64,000 nucleotides of DNA, taken from NCBI GenBank assembly GCA_002749535.1, contig MZZL01000390.1, positions 602,863 to 666,862 of the forward strand. The letters run 5' to 3'. This stretch comes from Apophysomyces variabilis (taxonomy: Eukaryota > Mucoromycota > Mucoromycetes > Mucorales > Mucoraceae). The notes beneath the pieces were generated by a model. It saw nothing but the letters and a program-made list of their open reading frames with translations, made no database searches and was not told the DNA's origin. Positions within the stretch are counted from its first letter, which is position 1. Every line of letters begins with the position of its first letter. Positions 21,600 through 35,015 of the stretch are shown here, piece after piece. Made by a program: the position numbers and the translations under genes.

Positions 21600-23572
21600 T
21601 ACCTAGTTAAAAACTAGGCACCAACCGCGAGGCGTTTGGAACAGGTATCTGCTGCTACAAAAAGAAAAGGATGCCACTGCATGATTTAGGAAAAAAATCA
21701 AAGGTCAGGGTCTACGTCAGCAACACGGAGCCTGAAAATGTTTTTGGAATATTGCCTTGACTGTCTTTAGACACAAATTTTTTCATTCTTTGAACGACTT
21801 ATGATTTTTGGGGTACCGCTTAAAAATTTTGAACTGGCTATAAAGTACGAAATAAACGATACTGTTTATTTGCTCTGCAAAAACAGAATAAATGTTATTT
21901 AAAATCTAATGAGAAGTAAGGAAAGCATTAATGGTAGAGATAGGTTGTTTTACGCTTGTCGCTATTTACTCAACTACAATTGATGTAACTAAGTATGCAT
22001 TCAAACATTTCAGACCTATGCATGTACGATACTACGATACTTTCCATAACCAATGTTATCCAAATACCCAATGCAGAGGAATAACACCCAATCAATGATT
22101 TTCATAAGGTTAGTCCGCCTAGCAGCCACACCCAAGTATGGTAAAGTTGTGGCTGCAAAAGCACACGAACAGCACAGCAAAGAGATCATATAACCTTATT
22201 TCCCTATGACGACCCAAAGAGGAAATGAATCTTTAACCATTAAGCCCAATGCTCGCCGTCAAGCGCGTGTACCACTGCTCAGTCCTCCAATTTGATGAAC
22301 AAGGAGAAAGATTATGTCGCAAAAAGGTTTTATTCGCTGGCTAAGTATAGCTCCGGAAGTTTGTCGAATTTTGCGAAAGGAGGTACACGTTGATGAGGAG
22401 ACTTCCCGTCAATTGAAACTGTTCGATGATGGAAACAGGCGAACACAGTTTCGATCCTCAGCACACACACCCCTTTTAAAACAGAGCACCAATGGACGGA
22501 AGCAGTTGGCTACCCTCTAAAAAAATAACCTAATACAAGTGTAGTGGGTTAGCATAAGGCTCTCAATTGAAATATCGTCGTCGTTAATTTGCCGTTTCAA
22601 GTTGTGAAACACGGATCTACTCTGGACAGCTAGGATGAGCAGGCAATTCTATGCATCTGTAATCTTGTGTAACTAAGCTTATATTACAATAAGCAATACA
22701 AAACCTCGTAACAATAAGAAGAAATGTAACGAAGAAGGGATAAAAAAGGTAATTTTGGTAAAGTTCGGAATTTCTCGGGGGTTAACAGGGCCTCTTGTTG
22801 AGGACAGCTGTAAAAGCACGCCAAATTTCTTATAACGTATGATGCATCGATCCGCCTAGATATTCAAAGACAGTGACCAAACAGTAAACTTTATGTCGGT
22901 AATTTACCATTTACGGTATAACATTTTTAAGGCAAGTTTAAATCGAAGAGCTTGATAGAAAACAAAGAACCACATCTCTACTTTGGTCATCATCCTTCTG
23001 CCCAGTACTAACGGCATGTCGCATAAAGCAAAAACATGATCTTACCTATATGACAGTAAGCTCGCTATGCAATTAGGATGTTTTGTTTTCCCTCGATCTA
23101 ACCCTTTTCTGATGGATCCTAAATGCCATGGATCAAATAAAAACAGACATATCCACAATCTCAGATAAGTCACGCATCCCAAAAAAGGCATGCAATGGAT
23201 ATTCCAAAGACATCGTCCATCAACGTGTAAGAAAGAGAAGGGGGGGAAAGACTTAATTGAGGCGTTCTACCACCTGACCATCATCAATACATTGCAATAA
23301 TAGCAATAACAGAGAATACTTGCAATCTCTTTTTGGTTGAATACCAGGACGTTGTGGTTAACTTGCTACATCTCTCTCTTTTTCTTTTCCGATGACACGC
23401 TATTTCCCCCGACGGTCATTGCTGAGTAAAAAAAAAAGGATACAGCATGCATCTTCCTTTTCTTTCGAACCTGAAAGGGAAATTGAATGCGTCTGTAAAA
23501 ATAGACAAGCAGAACAAACATGGCTCTGCTATGAAAGAACCGCGCTTGATCGGGCGATATACATATCACGAA
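21600..23572. other. Intergenic, nothing recognised
   Basis: About 2 kb of AT-rich DNA upstream of the polysaccharide deacetylase gene. A 68-codon plus-strand frame at 22314-22520 is the longest after an ATG and has no recognisable feature. No repeats or RNA genes are seen. Confidence 0.4.
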
Positions 23573-23580
23573 TATAAATA
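23573..23580 (+). promoter_or_regulatory. TATA box of the chitin deacetylase-like gene
   Basis: TATAAATA lies 61 bases before the ATG at 23641, a normal spacing for a short fungal leader, and no other TATA-like sequence is closer. Confidence 0.55.
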
Positions 23581-23640
23581 CTCCTTCTCCCCCTCCCACT
23601 TTTCGTAAGACGAATCCACTTTTTTTAAGTAGAAGAAACA

Positions 23641-24756
23641 ATGCGCGCAACTTTGATCTTCACGCTGGCTACCGCTTTGGTTTCCGCTGTGTCGGCTGCT
23701 CGTGTTAGACAGCCAACAGTACCTATGGTGTACCAAAAGTGCAAACAACCTGGTTCAGTGGCTCTCACTTTCGATGATGGCCCTTTCAAGTATACCTGGG
23801 ACTTGGCCAAGCTATTGCATGAACAAGGCGTCAAGGCCACGTTCTTCATGAACGGTGAAAACTTTGCGTAAGAATTAAAACTAGCAGGCAAAATGCTATT
23901 AAGAACCTTTAACCATTTACTCATGCTTCTCTTTATTCTAGCGATGTGGCATCGGAAACGACCCAGACATCCGACGGTGAGAAGACTTATCTACAGGTGA
24001 TTAAACACGTCCATGATCTCGGCCATCAGGTTGCCAGTCATACCTACAAGCATAAGAACCTCCTGGGCCTTAGCGAACGAGAAATGAGGGACGAGATGAA
24101 CAGGGAATCGAATCTCATTTACAAAGCGATTGGCAAGAGGTAAGCAACAGAACGGAAAACATAAGTGTGTATAGTATCGTCGTCTTGTAAACTAACACGA
24201 TTTTTATTTCTTGTGTAGACCTGCCTGTAAGCATTTAAAGCATAAACGGCTCTGCAATACCTAGCAAATTAACTTACAAATCGCTCTCTTTTAGATATGC
24301 GTCCTCCTGAGGGAGCCTACAATAATCAATCTCTAGCCATCCTGGGTCAACTTGGATACAAGTAAGGCCTCGTTCCTTTTTTTTTCTTTTTGACCTGCAA
24401 ATTTGCTTTTGCAGTAACAGAGCTAACGTGTAATTTGACAGAGGCGTGGTCATGTGGGACATTGATACGAATGACTGGAGAGGACTTGGTCTGGAAGCTG
24501 AAATGAAGGAAATCGCCGCGGTTGTTGACCAGGAGACATGTGGAAACGCTGACGGCCATATCATCCTTATGCACGACGTAAGTAGCTCGTTGTGGACTTT
24601 CTCTTTGAACAATGGACTAAACCAATCATCTTGCCATAGGTTTGGGAACACACTGCCAAAGAACTTGCTCCTTGGGCTATTCAGTACCTGCGCTGCAAGG
24701 GATTCCGATTCCAAACCGTTGCTGAATGCTTGGGCACCAACGATCCTTACTTGTGA
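23641..24756 (+). CDS. Secreted polysaccharide (chitin) deacetylase, NodB family (CE4)
   Basis: Six exons: 23641-23867, 23942-24139, 24219-24226, 24295-24361, 24442-24577 and 24640-24756; 250 residues. Exon 3 is only 8 nt (ACCTGCCT) with good AG and GTAAGC borders, and is needed to keep the frame. A signal peptide covers the first 19 residues (ATALVSAVSA). The five NodB motifs are present: LTFDDGP (catalytic and metal Asp), HQVASHTYKH (metal His pair), RPPEGAYN (Arg), DIDTNDW (Trp/Asp) and IILMHD (His). The enzyme removes acetyl groups from chitin to make chitosan at the wall; fungi with chitosan-rich walls carry many copies. Motif 3 has Glu where RPPYG is usual. No chitin-binding module or clear GPI signal is seen, so it is probably fully secreted. 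Confidence 0.92.
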
Positions 24757-25318
24757 AAGTATCCTTAGGTTACCAACATCTATCCACATATTCATAGATT
24801 ATCCAACGTAGCATGTAATTTTTACTTTTGTATCTTTTTATTCCCGAGAACAACACTGCAAGTTCAACATGAAAGCATAGAATACGTTAGATTTACGTTT
24901 GTCACATGTCTAATTAGACCTTGTTTCTTTGAAAATGGTTGCTACGGAAACCATGCAATGTTTTCGGAAAGTGTGCGATCTATGTTTGTCGGAGACCAAT
25001 GTATGACAGAGGACTCCAAGTACATGATAGAAGGAGAGGAAAAAAAGGGAAGTAGCTGATAACTATGGTTAAGAAGAGTGATTAATGATGAACGAGGGTA
25101 TCACGTTGCAATGAACTGAATTGACGTTTTTTTAACTCCTTATACCGGAGGAATCTATGCTGCATCGACAATTGCATCTACTCTCCTTCCTGGAACGTCG
25201 TAAATTACAGTGGATGAATAGTCCTTTTTGTATTTATTTCCTTTGATATATTTTATGAAACAAAATTCTTTTTTTTTTTGAATTTTCTCTTGTTTTGTAC
25301 AAATGATGAGGATTATTT
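24757..25318. other. Convergent 3' intergenic region
   Basis: Separates the plus-strand deacetylase from the stop of the minus-strand acetyl-CoA carboxylase gene. AT-rich with T runs; no gene is seen. Confidence 0.5.
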
Positions 25319-28300
25319 TTAAAATTTGGCTGCCAATTTACGGAGTACTTCTTTTCGGTCATCTAAGCTCATGTTTTCTATCAATTTGCTAACACCTTCT
25401 ATCACTGCATCCTGGTCTGCGCTGCCAAGTTCGACAATGTGGTCCCTCAAAGCTTCGCTCTTCAGTTTGTTGATACGTTGCTCAATCAATTCGGCTCGTC
25501 GGTCGAACCAGTCGGACACAGCTTGGTCATTCTCCCAGCTCTCGTTGCCATCGGTGTCAGCAGCGAACCATTGTTGGAGCTGACCCATGGTTTGTGCACG
25601 TTCCAGACGTTCAGGCATCTTGCGGATAGCATATTCTTCATTCAGACGACGACGCACACGCCAGTAGAAGTATTGACGAGCATGACGCCATTCCAAAGGT
25701 TTGCGGATCACACCCTTTGCCTTCATACGACCGGTACGGTCATGAAGATCAGCGAATTGAATAGCAATTTGCTGGTAAACAGGTAACAGTTCCTGCTCGC
25801 GCGCTTCGATCTGTCGTTTGATCTCGGCCTTGTCCTTCTCTTCGGCAGTATCAAGCTGCTTCTTCAACTCGGCGTAACGCTCATCCAGACGCTCCATTGT
25901 AGCCAGCAATTGAGGTCGGCGGTATTTGATCTCGACAATACCTTCAGGTTCAAGGACACCACCACGAGCATTCACATCGGCGTACATTTCCATCATGTTC
26001 TCGTTAATGGTGGGATCCACCACGACCCAGGCACCACCACGCAGTTCACCGTTAGGAATGACATAGACAAACACGGGTTGCTTGTAGTTGCTGAGAGCAT
26101 CCACGATCTGGGCACCATACTTCAACACTTCATGGTACATATCACGTTGACCACCAGAGAAACCACGCCAGTTGGCAAAGATCATCAAAGGCAATTGTTC
26201 ACCCTTGTTGAAGTCGTTGATCGCCTGAGCTGTCTTATAGGCTGAGTTGGGGAACCAGACACCACCTGCTTCCATAAAGACTTGCTCCGTCGAATCCGCA
26301 TTAGCTGGATCGGCAGGGACGATGTTTTCCACAGTACGGGTCTCAACAGCCACCACACCCATGGGGATACCACCCAAACGAGCACGGCCAACCACCACGG
26401 TACGGGCCCAGCCGCTCAAGGTCTCAACAAAGGAATCATGATCGAAGAAACCACTGAGCCACTTGCCATTCTCGTTCTTACCCGCCAAGAAGAAGCGAGG
26501 ATCAGAAGGTCCCTTGGGAGGCATGTACTCAATCTCACGGTCAACGGGATCCGATCCAAGACGCATCGTCACAGGAGCGCCGCGCACATCAGGAACATAG
26601 GACAACCAGCGGACAATCTTTTCAATACCCTCAAGATCATTCTCGGCCGTCAAGTGAGAGACACCGTTCTTGTACATAATTTGAGTGCCACCCAGCTGCA
26701 AATTGGAGGTATACACTTCGCGACCAAGCACCTTGTTCAATGCAGGCGCACCCGTCAAGATAATAGGCTGGCCTTCGTTCTGCACCGTTCGCTGACCAAG
26801 ACGCACAAGGTAAGCACCAATACCGACCGAACGGCAGGTCACCAAAGTGATGGTGAAAATATCATCGTAAGCACGCGAAGTCGCACCGGCAATCAAACCA
26901 GAACCTCTCAAGTTTTCAACACCCAGACCGTCCGATTGACCAATGATATCGGTAATACGGTAGCGACGTTCACCTTCATCTTCGATTTCCTCGACAAGAA
27001 CACTCTTGGTGTTATTGCTATCCAAAGCCTCGTACTCTTGAGGAGTGAGGTAGAGATACTTGAATCCGGCAGATGGGTTAGATGCGTCCTTCCATGCAGC
27101 ACGGAACTGACTGATCAACTCATCAGCAAGACCAATACGAGCACCGGAGTTAGCTGACAGATAAATACGAGGAAGACCAAGTTCACGTGCACGTTCCGAT
27201 GCCTTGTAGAAAACCATATCTTCGGCGACACCAAAGGAACCAATCTTGAAGGTGATGTCGTTAGCAATCACCACGGCACGGCGACCACGAGGATACTCGG
27301 GTGTACGGAGCTTAAGGATCCAGGCAACCATACCAACCGTGTTGGTTCCGGGCGCACGGTCAATCTCCTGAAGAGCACCATCTTCATCCAACACCAATTC
27401 CTTGGCTTCGACTACCTGACCGGGCTGCTTCAAGCTAGGGTTCTGCTCGATGGCCTGAGCCCACTGGTTGCGGATCGCTTGACGGAAAAGCTCAGGGAAG
27501 TCATAGACGTAGGTGGTACCCATCAAGTGAGCCTTGTAACGACGAGGCTGAAGCCATTCCTTGGTAGGATAGGGCGTAGACAATGGCTGCATGTGCATGG
27601 AACCAGGAATCTTGCCCACAGACTTAAGGACCCAACCGCTCTTATCGGTCTTGACTTCTTGGTAAGTGTCCATCTTCAAGATGAATCCGGACACGTTGTC
27701 CACAGTGAAACGTAATGGAATGATAGGAGCATCAGGACGCTTCGACTGAACGTTGAATCGGATTTCAGCACCGGTCACCCGGAGTTTCCACAGACGCTTG
27801 CCATGACGATCCACAAAGTCTTTGAGGGCGTGTTGAACTTCGTCCGCTTCAATGGCAAAGGTAGGAATGAAGTTAATGAACAAATGGTTACAGTCGGAAT
27901 TCTTGTAGTCGTGGCTGACGATTTCGAGCGTATCCAGAATATCGTTCAACAATCTGTCACTCTCTGAGATCAGATAGTCAGCTGTACGCATGGAGTTCTT
28001 GACACGGCCAGGGCGGACCAAGGCACGAATGAAGAAGCGACAATCCGAAGGGTTTTCCTTTGCCACTGCATAGTACACATGCATCTGACGGTTCTCAATA
28101 AAGCATGGCTTGATGTCAAAGTTAGAAAGTCTTGCAAGCTCAAGCTGGTAAGCCATGGCAGGTTCGATGTGACGGATGGTCTCATCTTCCTTGTAGTCCT
28201 GACGCTCGCGGAAAGTATAGTAGTCAGGCCATTGGTTGGGTCGGCAAACGACGATGGAAAGACGACGGAGATGAGCCTTGCGGAAAGCCTCGGTATGGGC

Positions 28301-31300
28301 CTTGACAATTTCGGCCACCTTGGGTCTCCAGTAAGCATCGTCCTTATCGGGCTCACTGAGGATAGCAATGTTCAGAATGTTTTCCATACGCTCCTCCTTC
28401 TTAGGTGCAGCCTGGGCCAACATAGGAGGCAAAGGTTCCTCCTCATAAGCGGTCAAGATACGAGGAAGTTCATCTACAAGCTGTTCGAGCGATCGGCAAG
28501 CAACCATGGCACCGGTACGGATAGGCTCTTCTTCAGTCTTGTTAAGCAAGAAAGTCAAATCGGAGTAAGAAGCAATACGTTTGCTGGGGTCCAGACCATG
28601 GCCAGCTGTTTGGAGCAAGAATTTCCAGGCGACAATGTAGGGTTCTCGCTCAAGGTTGTAGGCAACATCCAGAATCTTGTAGGCATGGTACGAACGACGG
28701 CAGTAGACCTCAAGAGCAGCCAAGGAAATGTAAGGGTCGCTGTGATAGAAGAAGTTGGGCAGCACATCAAACACATTGAACTTGGTATCAATCAAATCCT
28801 TGAAAGTATCGTAGCTAGGCGTGCGGTACTCGGTTCCTCCACCATATACGCTTTCGGTCACAGAGCTCTTCAAGATCTGGTACATCTGTGCCTGACGCTC
28901 TTCATAAGAGGGCAACTGGCAAAGGATCAGCAATTCGCGCGTTTTCAAGGCAACCTTTTGTGTTGCTCGGTTGTCAATTTCGGACAAGCGCTTAAGGATG
29001 GGCATGAAGTACTTGTCAATCGCAGCACCAGTCGAAACGGGACAGGCAACGTCAAGTAGCATCAGGATCAAGTTGTTCTTGATGTTCACCTTGGAGTGAG
29101 ACAAGATGATATTAAGCACCTTGTCAAGATCGTCCTTGTTCTGGTCACGCAAAGACATGATCACTTCTTCTTCGCGTTGCTGAGCACCGAACAAGATCTC
29201 CACGTCGTAGTACTGTTCCATCAACTGTGCATAGACTGAGTTTTCGTGGCGCTTGAGACCATGGCTGTAGCGATCAAGAATCTCGGTCAATGGGGCTACA
29301 GAGTTCTTAAAGGCCGTAGCTTCGGACTGTGAGGTGATGTACTGGCTTGCGAAAGTCTCGATCGCCTTTTGCATTTCGGCTGCAGGGAAATCAGCCTTGC
29401 TATCGTGGGCACTGTCAAAGATAGCGTGAAGCGATTGTTCCAAACGTTGAGGAATACGTCCGGAGAGAACGGACATGACACTCGTCATTTCAGAATAGGG
29501 CAATTCTGGATCGCGAAGGATATCGGCAAGATCCTTGACCAAGGTCTGAATAAGAGCCTGGTTATCGTATCCTTGGAGAATGTGTTCCAAAACGCGCTTG
29601 GTAGCGTGGAATCGCTGGATAGGTTTGTTTCCGGTAATATGAGGAGGACCGAAGGCAGGGACCTGGCCAGTGAAGGGCAAGGCGTGTTTGACACGACTGG
29701 GATCGTCCAATGAAAGAATACCAATGATATCACCAGCCTCCAATGTGGCTCCCACTTGTTTGATGAACTGAACATGACCGTCTTCGGTTGCAACCAAAGG
29801 CATGTACATTTTCATGACCTACAAAAGACATCCGACAAACAAAGATGAGCACCTCTTGCCCGTCGCATGGCTGTTTCTTTGTTCCTTTGCTTTGTTACCT
29901 CAATTTCCGCATACGCTTGACCGGCCTTCACATGATCTCCGTTTTCAAGGAGCAAACTGACGAGTTTACCAGGTGAAGGACTGCGCAATTGAGTGGGATC
30001 ACTCTCTTTCTCAAGAAGGCAAGTCTTTCCATCGATCATAAGACGGGTGGCCTGAACCTCTTCGCGCGAGTAGGTAGTGTGCGATTTACCACCGATGGAA
30101 ACGAGCAGACCACCGTCCGAAAGATCGCGAACACCGACCTGAGTTTTGGTACCATTGAGGTACAAGGTGTAGATACCAGGGGCAGAACGGGTGACAGTAA
30201 AGTTGTAGCGCACATTTTCATAAATGAAGTCGACAGTGAAGACAGTCCTGAGCGAATCTTTGCCAGGGATCTGACCCTTCTCCAAGCTTTGTTTGTATTG
30301 TTGCCAACATTCCTCGGCAGCAGAATGAGCTTTGATAACGGCGCCACAGAAAACAGCCAACATGCTATCGGGACGCTCGGCTGTCAATTTTTTGGAGATA
30401 AGCATATCGAGCCAGCCTGTGTTAATGGTGTTTTCTTCGAAATCGGGTGTCTCCAACAGACGGATGATGTATTCCACAGTGGTTCGGAAGTCACCACGAA
30501 TCGACAGTTCTTTAAGGGCAATGACCATGTTCTTCCGAGCTTGTTGACGGTTTTCACCATAGGCAAAGATATGTCCAAACTGAGAATCTGCATATTCGTG
30601 CAGACCACCGGCTGAAACGACGGAGAAATAACCCCAAACATTGGTACTGGATCGGAAGTTCAGTTCCTGCATGATACCCGACGATGGCTTAAACCCAGCA
30701 TCCGGATTCTCAGCGGTGATACGCACAGCGATGACATGACCCTTTGGCACAGGACGACGCGTGCTTTCGAGAGAGGTGGGGCTAGCGAATTCGAAATCGA
30801 TTTCGGAGGCGCTGTTCTGCTGGACACCATACAGGACGCGAATGTCACGGATACGATGAAGAGGGATACCCATGGCAATCTGCAACTGGGCTGCGGGAAG
30901 GTTGACACCAGAGACCATTTCGGTGGTGGGATGTTCCACCTGTAATCTCGGGTTGAGTTCAAGGAAATAGAACTTCTCGTCATGGTGACTGTAGAGATAT
31001 TCGACCGTGCCTGCCGAGACGTAACCAACCAATTTACCCAAGCGGACGGCAGCCTTCTCCATCTGTTCAAAGATATCGGGTTTGGCAATGGTAACGGGGG
31101 CTTCTTCAATGATCTTTTGATGACGGCGCTGAACGGAACAGTCTCTGCCAAACAAACTGATAGCATTGCCATACTGGTCTGCCAAGAGCTGGACTTCCAA
31201 ATGTCTGGCGTTGCCAGCCAACTTCATGATAAACACAGGCGAACCGGGAATTTCACCCAACACCTGAGCAAAGGCCTGTTTGAACGTACTTGGGTCCTCC

Positions 31301-32191
31301 ACCTTACGGATACCCTTGCCTCCGCCACCCTCAGAAGCTTTGATCATGACGGGAAATCCAATCTTTTCTGCTGCCTTCAAACCCTCTTCTGCAGTTTTGA
31401 CACAGGCATCTTGATAGACCTTGTCAGGTACAACAACATGACCCTCGCTATCTGTCTCGGTCTCTGTAATGCCGTCACCACTCCAACCCATAGTGGGTAC
31501 CTGGGCACTCTGTGCCACGATGGTAGACGAGATCTTATCACCCAGTGAACGCATGGCGGATGCGGGTGGGCCAATGAAAACACACTTGTTTTTCGACTTG
31601 GCCAGCATTTCTGGTAAGCGAGGATTTTCTGAAGCATGACCCCTACGGTAACACAAAGCCCAAAAACGGTCAATCCGACCGTCTTTTATCATATCTTTTT
31701 TTTTTTTTTTGACATACCATCCAGCCCAAACAGCGTGTACACCCGTTCGTTCTGCTACATCGACAATCAATTCAACGTTGGCGTAGTTGTTGTTGTTTGA
31801 GCCACCGGGAACTTCAACGTAGTTGTCTGCCATACGAATATATTCGGCGTTGGCTTTGAGATCTTCTGGTGTTGCCATCACCGTAAACTCGATCGCGCGT
31901 TCATTGCCGAATGTCTCGTAGGCCCATTTGCGGACTGACCTGATTTCCTTCATTGCAGCCATACCGTTGTTGGCAATAAGGACTTTTGTGATAACTGTGT
32001 GACCTTCATGCGATTTGACAAAATCTCTGACAGGACCTTGAGGGGCCTGGTCCACTAAGTTGCCACCTTTTGGTGTCAAACACGAAAAGAAGAGAAAAAA
32101 AAATGTCAGTTACCATTCAGTTACTATGTTCTATGTCCAAAATAGATAACTTACCAAGAAAGTGGCTAGGCAGAGTATGATGTTCGACCAT
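25319..32191 (-). CDS. ACC1: Acetyl-CoA carboxylase (biotin carboxylase, BCCP and carboxyltransferase in one chain)
   Basis: Four exons: 32191-32155, 32066-31718, 31642-29899 and 29818-25319; 2209 residues, the normal eukaryotic length. It makes malonyl-CoA for cytosolic fatty-acid synthesis. N-terminal biotin carboxylase: [20 protein letters not shown], the ATP-grasp loop [11 protein letters not shown], and [18 protein letters not shown]. The biotin carrier motif is EVMKM, formed across the last intron, with the biotinyl Lys at about residue 713. The central ACC region follows, then the carboxyltransferase with [32 protein letters not shown] and [14 protein letters not shown]. The intron at 31717-31643 happens to stay open and should not be translated, because it would break the biotin carboxylase domain. 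No mitochondrial presequence is seen. Confidence 0.97.
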
Positions 32192-33708
32192 GATAAATGT
32201 ACAAGAGATGGATAGAGAGATAAAAAGTTAGGGTAGAAATGCAGATAAGTCGGATGACAGAGAGAGAGAGAGAGAGAGAGATGTGCTATTTTATCAGAGA
32301 GAGAGAAAGAGGCAGTAGGAGGATGAAGGAGACCCTTTTTCTTTTTTCGGTTTGTGATTTGGCTTTAGGTATGATTACAGGTCGAGGAAGAGATTAGGGA
32401 ATAAGTTTTATGAAGATAGGCTTATGGTTTCTTTTGCCACCCGTTCAAAAGGAAAAAGAGGACAAGATGAAACCAGCGAGAAGAATTGGACCCAGCAAGA
32501 AGTTTGTGGGAGCTGTGGTTGAAAAGTGACTGTAAAACCGTCGGGGTGTAGGGTACGCACCCCAACAAGCGGGTTCCAACCCCTCCACAACAAGACAACA
32601 ATTGTTCCATCTAAGGGAGCGCAGGCCTTTTAGTCCACTCTTTTTTTTGGGGGACATCATCCTCTTTGGGGTGATGAGATATACCAATCCACCAAAAAAC
32701 TTTTTTTTTGGTCTTGTTGAGTTCCAAAGCCCTTAACCCTTTCTCCATCCTTCCATGTCGTTCACTTAAAAGAAAAAAGATTTTCCCTTTCTCTTCTTTT
32801 CATACTTTTTGGTTTTCATTCAAATGAACCTGAATTCTCGGATTATAAATTCCGAAACAAAAAAAAAAAGATTGAGTTACCATGGTATTAAATGAAGAAA
32901 AAGTTTTTGATTTCCATGGTAAAAGTAAAATAGTTGAGACGGATCAATCCGTGTTCATCCCAACAAGAATAATATCCGCGGACAATAAATCGTATTTCCA
33001 TCTCTCATTTTCCTTCTTACCCCATGTAAAACCGGAAAAAGAAAAAGAAATTAAATGATTTGATAAAACTGGAGATGATTTCTTTTGAAGCATGGGCCAC
33101 ATTGTGATGATTGTGCAACGGTTGAAAGCTAATTCCTTGGCACATCTGTGGTTGTCTGCGTAGTTACACAAACAAGTTCATAAAGAAATTCATACATTCT
33201 TTTCATTATCCGCTACGATCAATTCAAAAAAAATAAACTTGTATGGACGACTTCTTTGTTCATTTTGTGCCCGCCGTGATTTTTTTTTCATTCATTTGGG
33301 AAGTAGTATCTGTGTATCGAATAATAAGAATAACCAATACAAAAGAAATAAGAGAAAAGGAAAGAAAAAAAACAATAAAAAAATAGAACATAAATAGAAA
33401 CACCAATCATGATTTGCAACAACTTCTTTTCTTTTCTCTCTTATAGAGTCGCTTATGTACAAATGATGGTATTAGCAAAGAAAAAAAAAAGAGAAAAAAA
33501 AACAAAACAAAAAACAAAACCGTATGGGGTGCTTGTCATTTTTTGGACGTGTAAGGAAAAATAAAAAGGAATGAATGACGCATAACAATAAATAGCAAAA
33601 AAAAAAAAAAAAAGAAAAAAGAAGAGTATAATGTATCATGGAAAGAGTTGAAGTGTTTGGTATCAGTATAAAGAAACAAAAAAAAAAGAGGGGGATTTTG
33701 TCCACAGA
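32192..33708. other. ACC1 upstream region with GA microsatellite
   Basis: 5' flank of ACC1 and 3' flank of the CON7-like gene, which is on the same strand. An (AG)n microsatellite occupies about 32259-32281 inside what is probably the ACC1 leader. Many A and T homopolymers lie between 32690 and 33640. Minus-strand ORFs around 32408-32687 are low-complexity and not called. Confidence 0.5.
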
Positions 33709-35015
33709 TTAATAGTGTGCCGTTGCAGAAGAGAGATAGGCCGAAGAGACCGGATGTTGTGGCAGCAATGGGTGGGCATTATCCCATGATGGATACATGC
33801 CTGGCAATGGCAAATGTTGCATGCCTGGTTGAGGTATGGAAGAGGACAAGGGTGGAATAGAATGTGGTGGTTGTCCCATTGTTTCTTCGTTCTTCTTCTT
33901 GGCAATTTGTTGCTGTTGTTGTTCACGTTTTTGTTTCCTCCACTGTTTGCGCAATTCTTTAAATTCGGCTGGATGTCGTTTGGGACCCTGCAGAAGTTGG
34001 ATGATTAGTTAATATCAGCAATACTGGAGAAATCAATATCATGATAGCTTACATGGCCCTGCATACAAACATGTGCATTGAGATGATTGAGTGTACCATA
34101 AGATTTGGTACATCCGGGATAGTTACAATGATAGAGTCGTTCTACTTCATGATACTTGCGCCTTGGTCTTTTCTTTTGGCTCACACCAGGAAGCGAAACA
34201 AAAGAGAAGACCTTTTGTTGATTTAGCTCGGCTGTGGTGGGAGAGAGGCCATCTGCTATGGAGGGAGGAGGAGACGGAAGATCATGTCGAGAATAAGGCA
34301 TAGATGAGGGATAAATAGGCATACTGGCCGGGGTGGTTGTCTGCATCATGGAAGCAGGACCCATAGGCGATGGCACGACAGCCTGAACCGTTTGAATGTC
34401 CTGTGTTGTCGGAGGATAGGTTGAAATGGGGTGACCAGGGACAACATAGTAAGGTGGTTGTTGTTGTTGCTGCTGCTGCTGTTGTTGTTGTTGTTGTTGA
34501 TGATGATGATGAGGTTGGGGTCTGAATCCGCCGGAATAGACCGGGTCCACTTGGGGAGGATAAATAGCATTCTTGGCATGGGAAGGAACAGCGTTGGTTG
34601 TTGGCTGTGGTTGGTACATCATAGCAGGGTCTGACCTTGGCTGATTTGGATGTTGTTGATCTTCACACGGTGGTGGTTGTTGTTGTTGATGATGATGATG
34701 GTGTTGTTTCGAGGGTGGCAAGAGTTGGGAAAGAGGAGGCAATGAAGGGCCAGACAGACCTGCTGCTGCTGCTACCGCTGCTGCTGCTTCTGCATCGGAA
34801 GTGGTTCCATTAGGATATTGGGGCTGCATGTATGTATGGATTGATTTGTTGCCACCCCCTCCTGCGGGAGAGTGGAAGGAAGGGTACATATCAGGCGCCG
34901 AGGCATAAGGTTGAGTAGGAGGATAAAAAGCGGCAGCGGCGGCGGCGACGGCAGCTGCTGCTACTGCTTGCTGTTCTTGGTAATGTGTTACTGTACGAGA
35001 GGTGGACGATACCAT
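33709..35015 (-). CDS. CON7-like C2H2 zinc-finger transcription regulator
   Basis: Two exons, 35015-34053 and 33987-33709, giving 413 residues. The N-terminal two thirds are low complexity: Ala runs, Pro-rich stretches, His runs and a Gln tract of 14 near residues 178-191. A basic patch KKRPRRKYHEVERL leads into one C2H2 finger, C297-x4-C302-x12-H315-x5-H321 (GCTKSYGTLNHLNAHV). The 65-nt intron falls right after the last zinc His. Exon 2 continues GPKRHPAEFKELRKQWRKQK. This finger plus the EFKELRKQWR extension is the hallmark of CON7-type regulators, which in filamentous ascomycetes control morphogenesis and cell-wall genes; the role here is by homology only. C-terminal tail is Pro/His/Ser-rich. 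Confidence 0.85.
34447..34512. repeat. CAG/CAA and CAT/CAC trinucleotide tract in the CON7-like gene
   Basis: On the minus strand this encodes a His run followed by a Gln run within the CON7-like protein. Interrupted CAA/CAG codons suggest selection for the poly-Gln rather than a freely slipping microsatellite. Confidence 0.7.

Noticed and set aside
26282..29059. Long plus-strand open frames (26282-27157, 28079-29059 and others) under ACC1
   Set aside because: They are antisense shadows of the long, codon-biased ACC1 exon. They have no domain content, and the minus strand encodes a complete enzyme.
31643..31717. Reading through the second ACC1 intron as coding
   Set aside because: It stays open by chance but would insert a poly-Lys segment into the biotin carboxylase core. 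Canonical GT-AG borders restore the conserved AGWGHASENP join.
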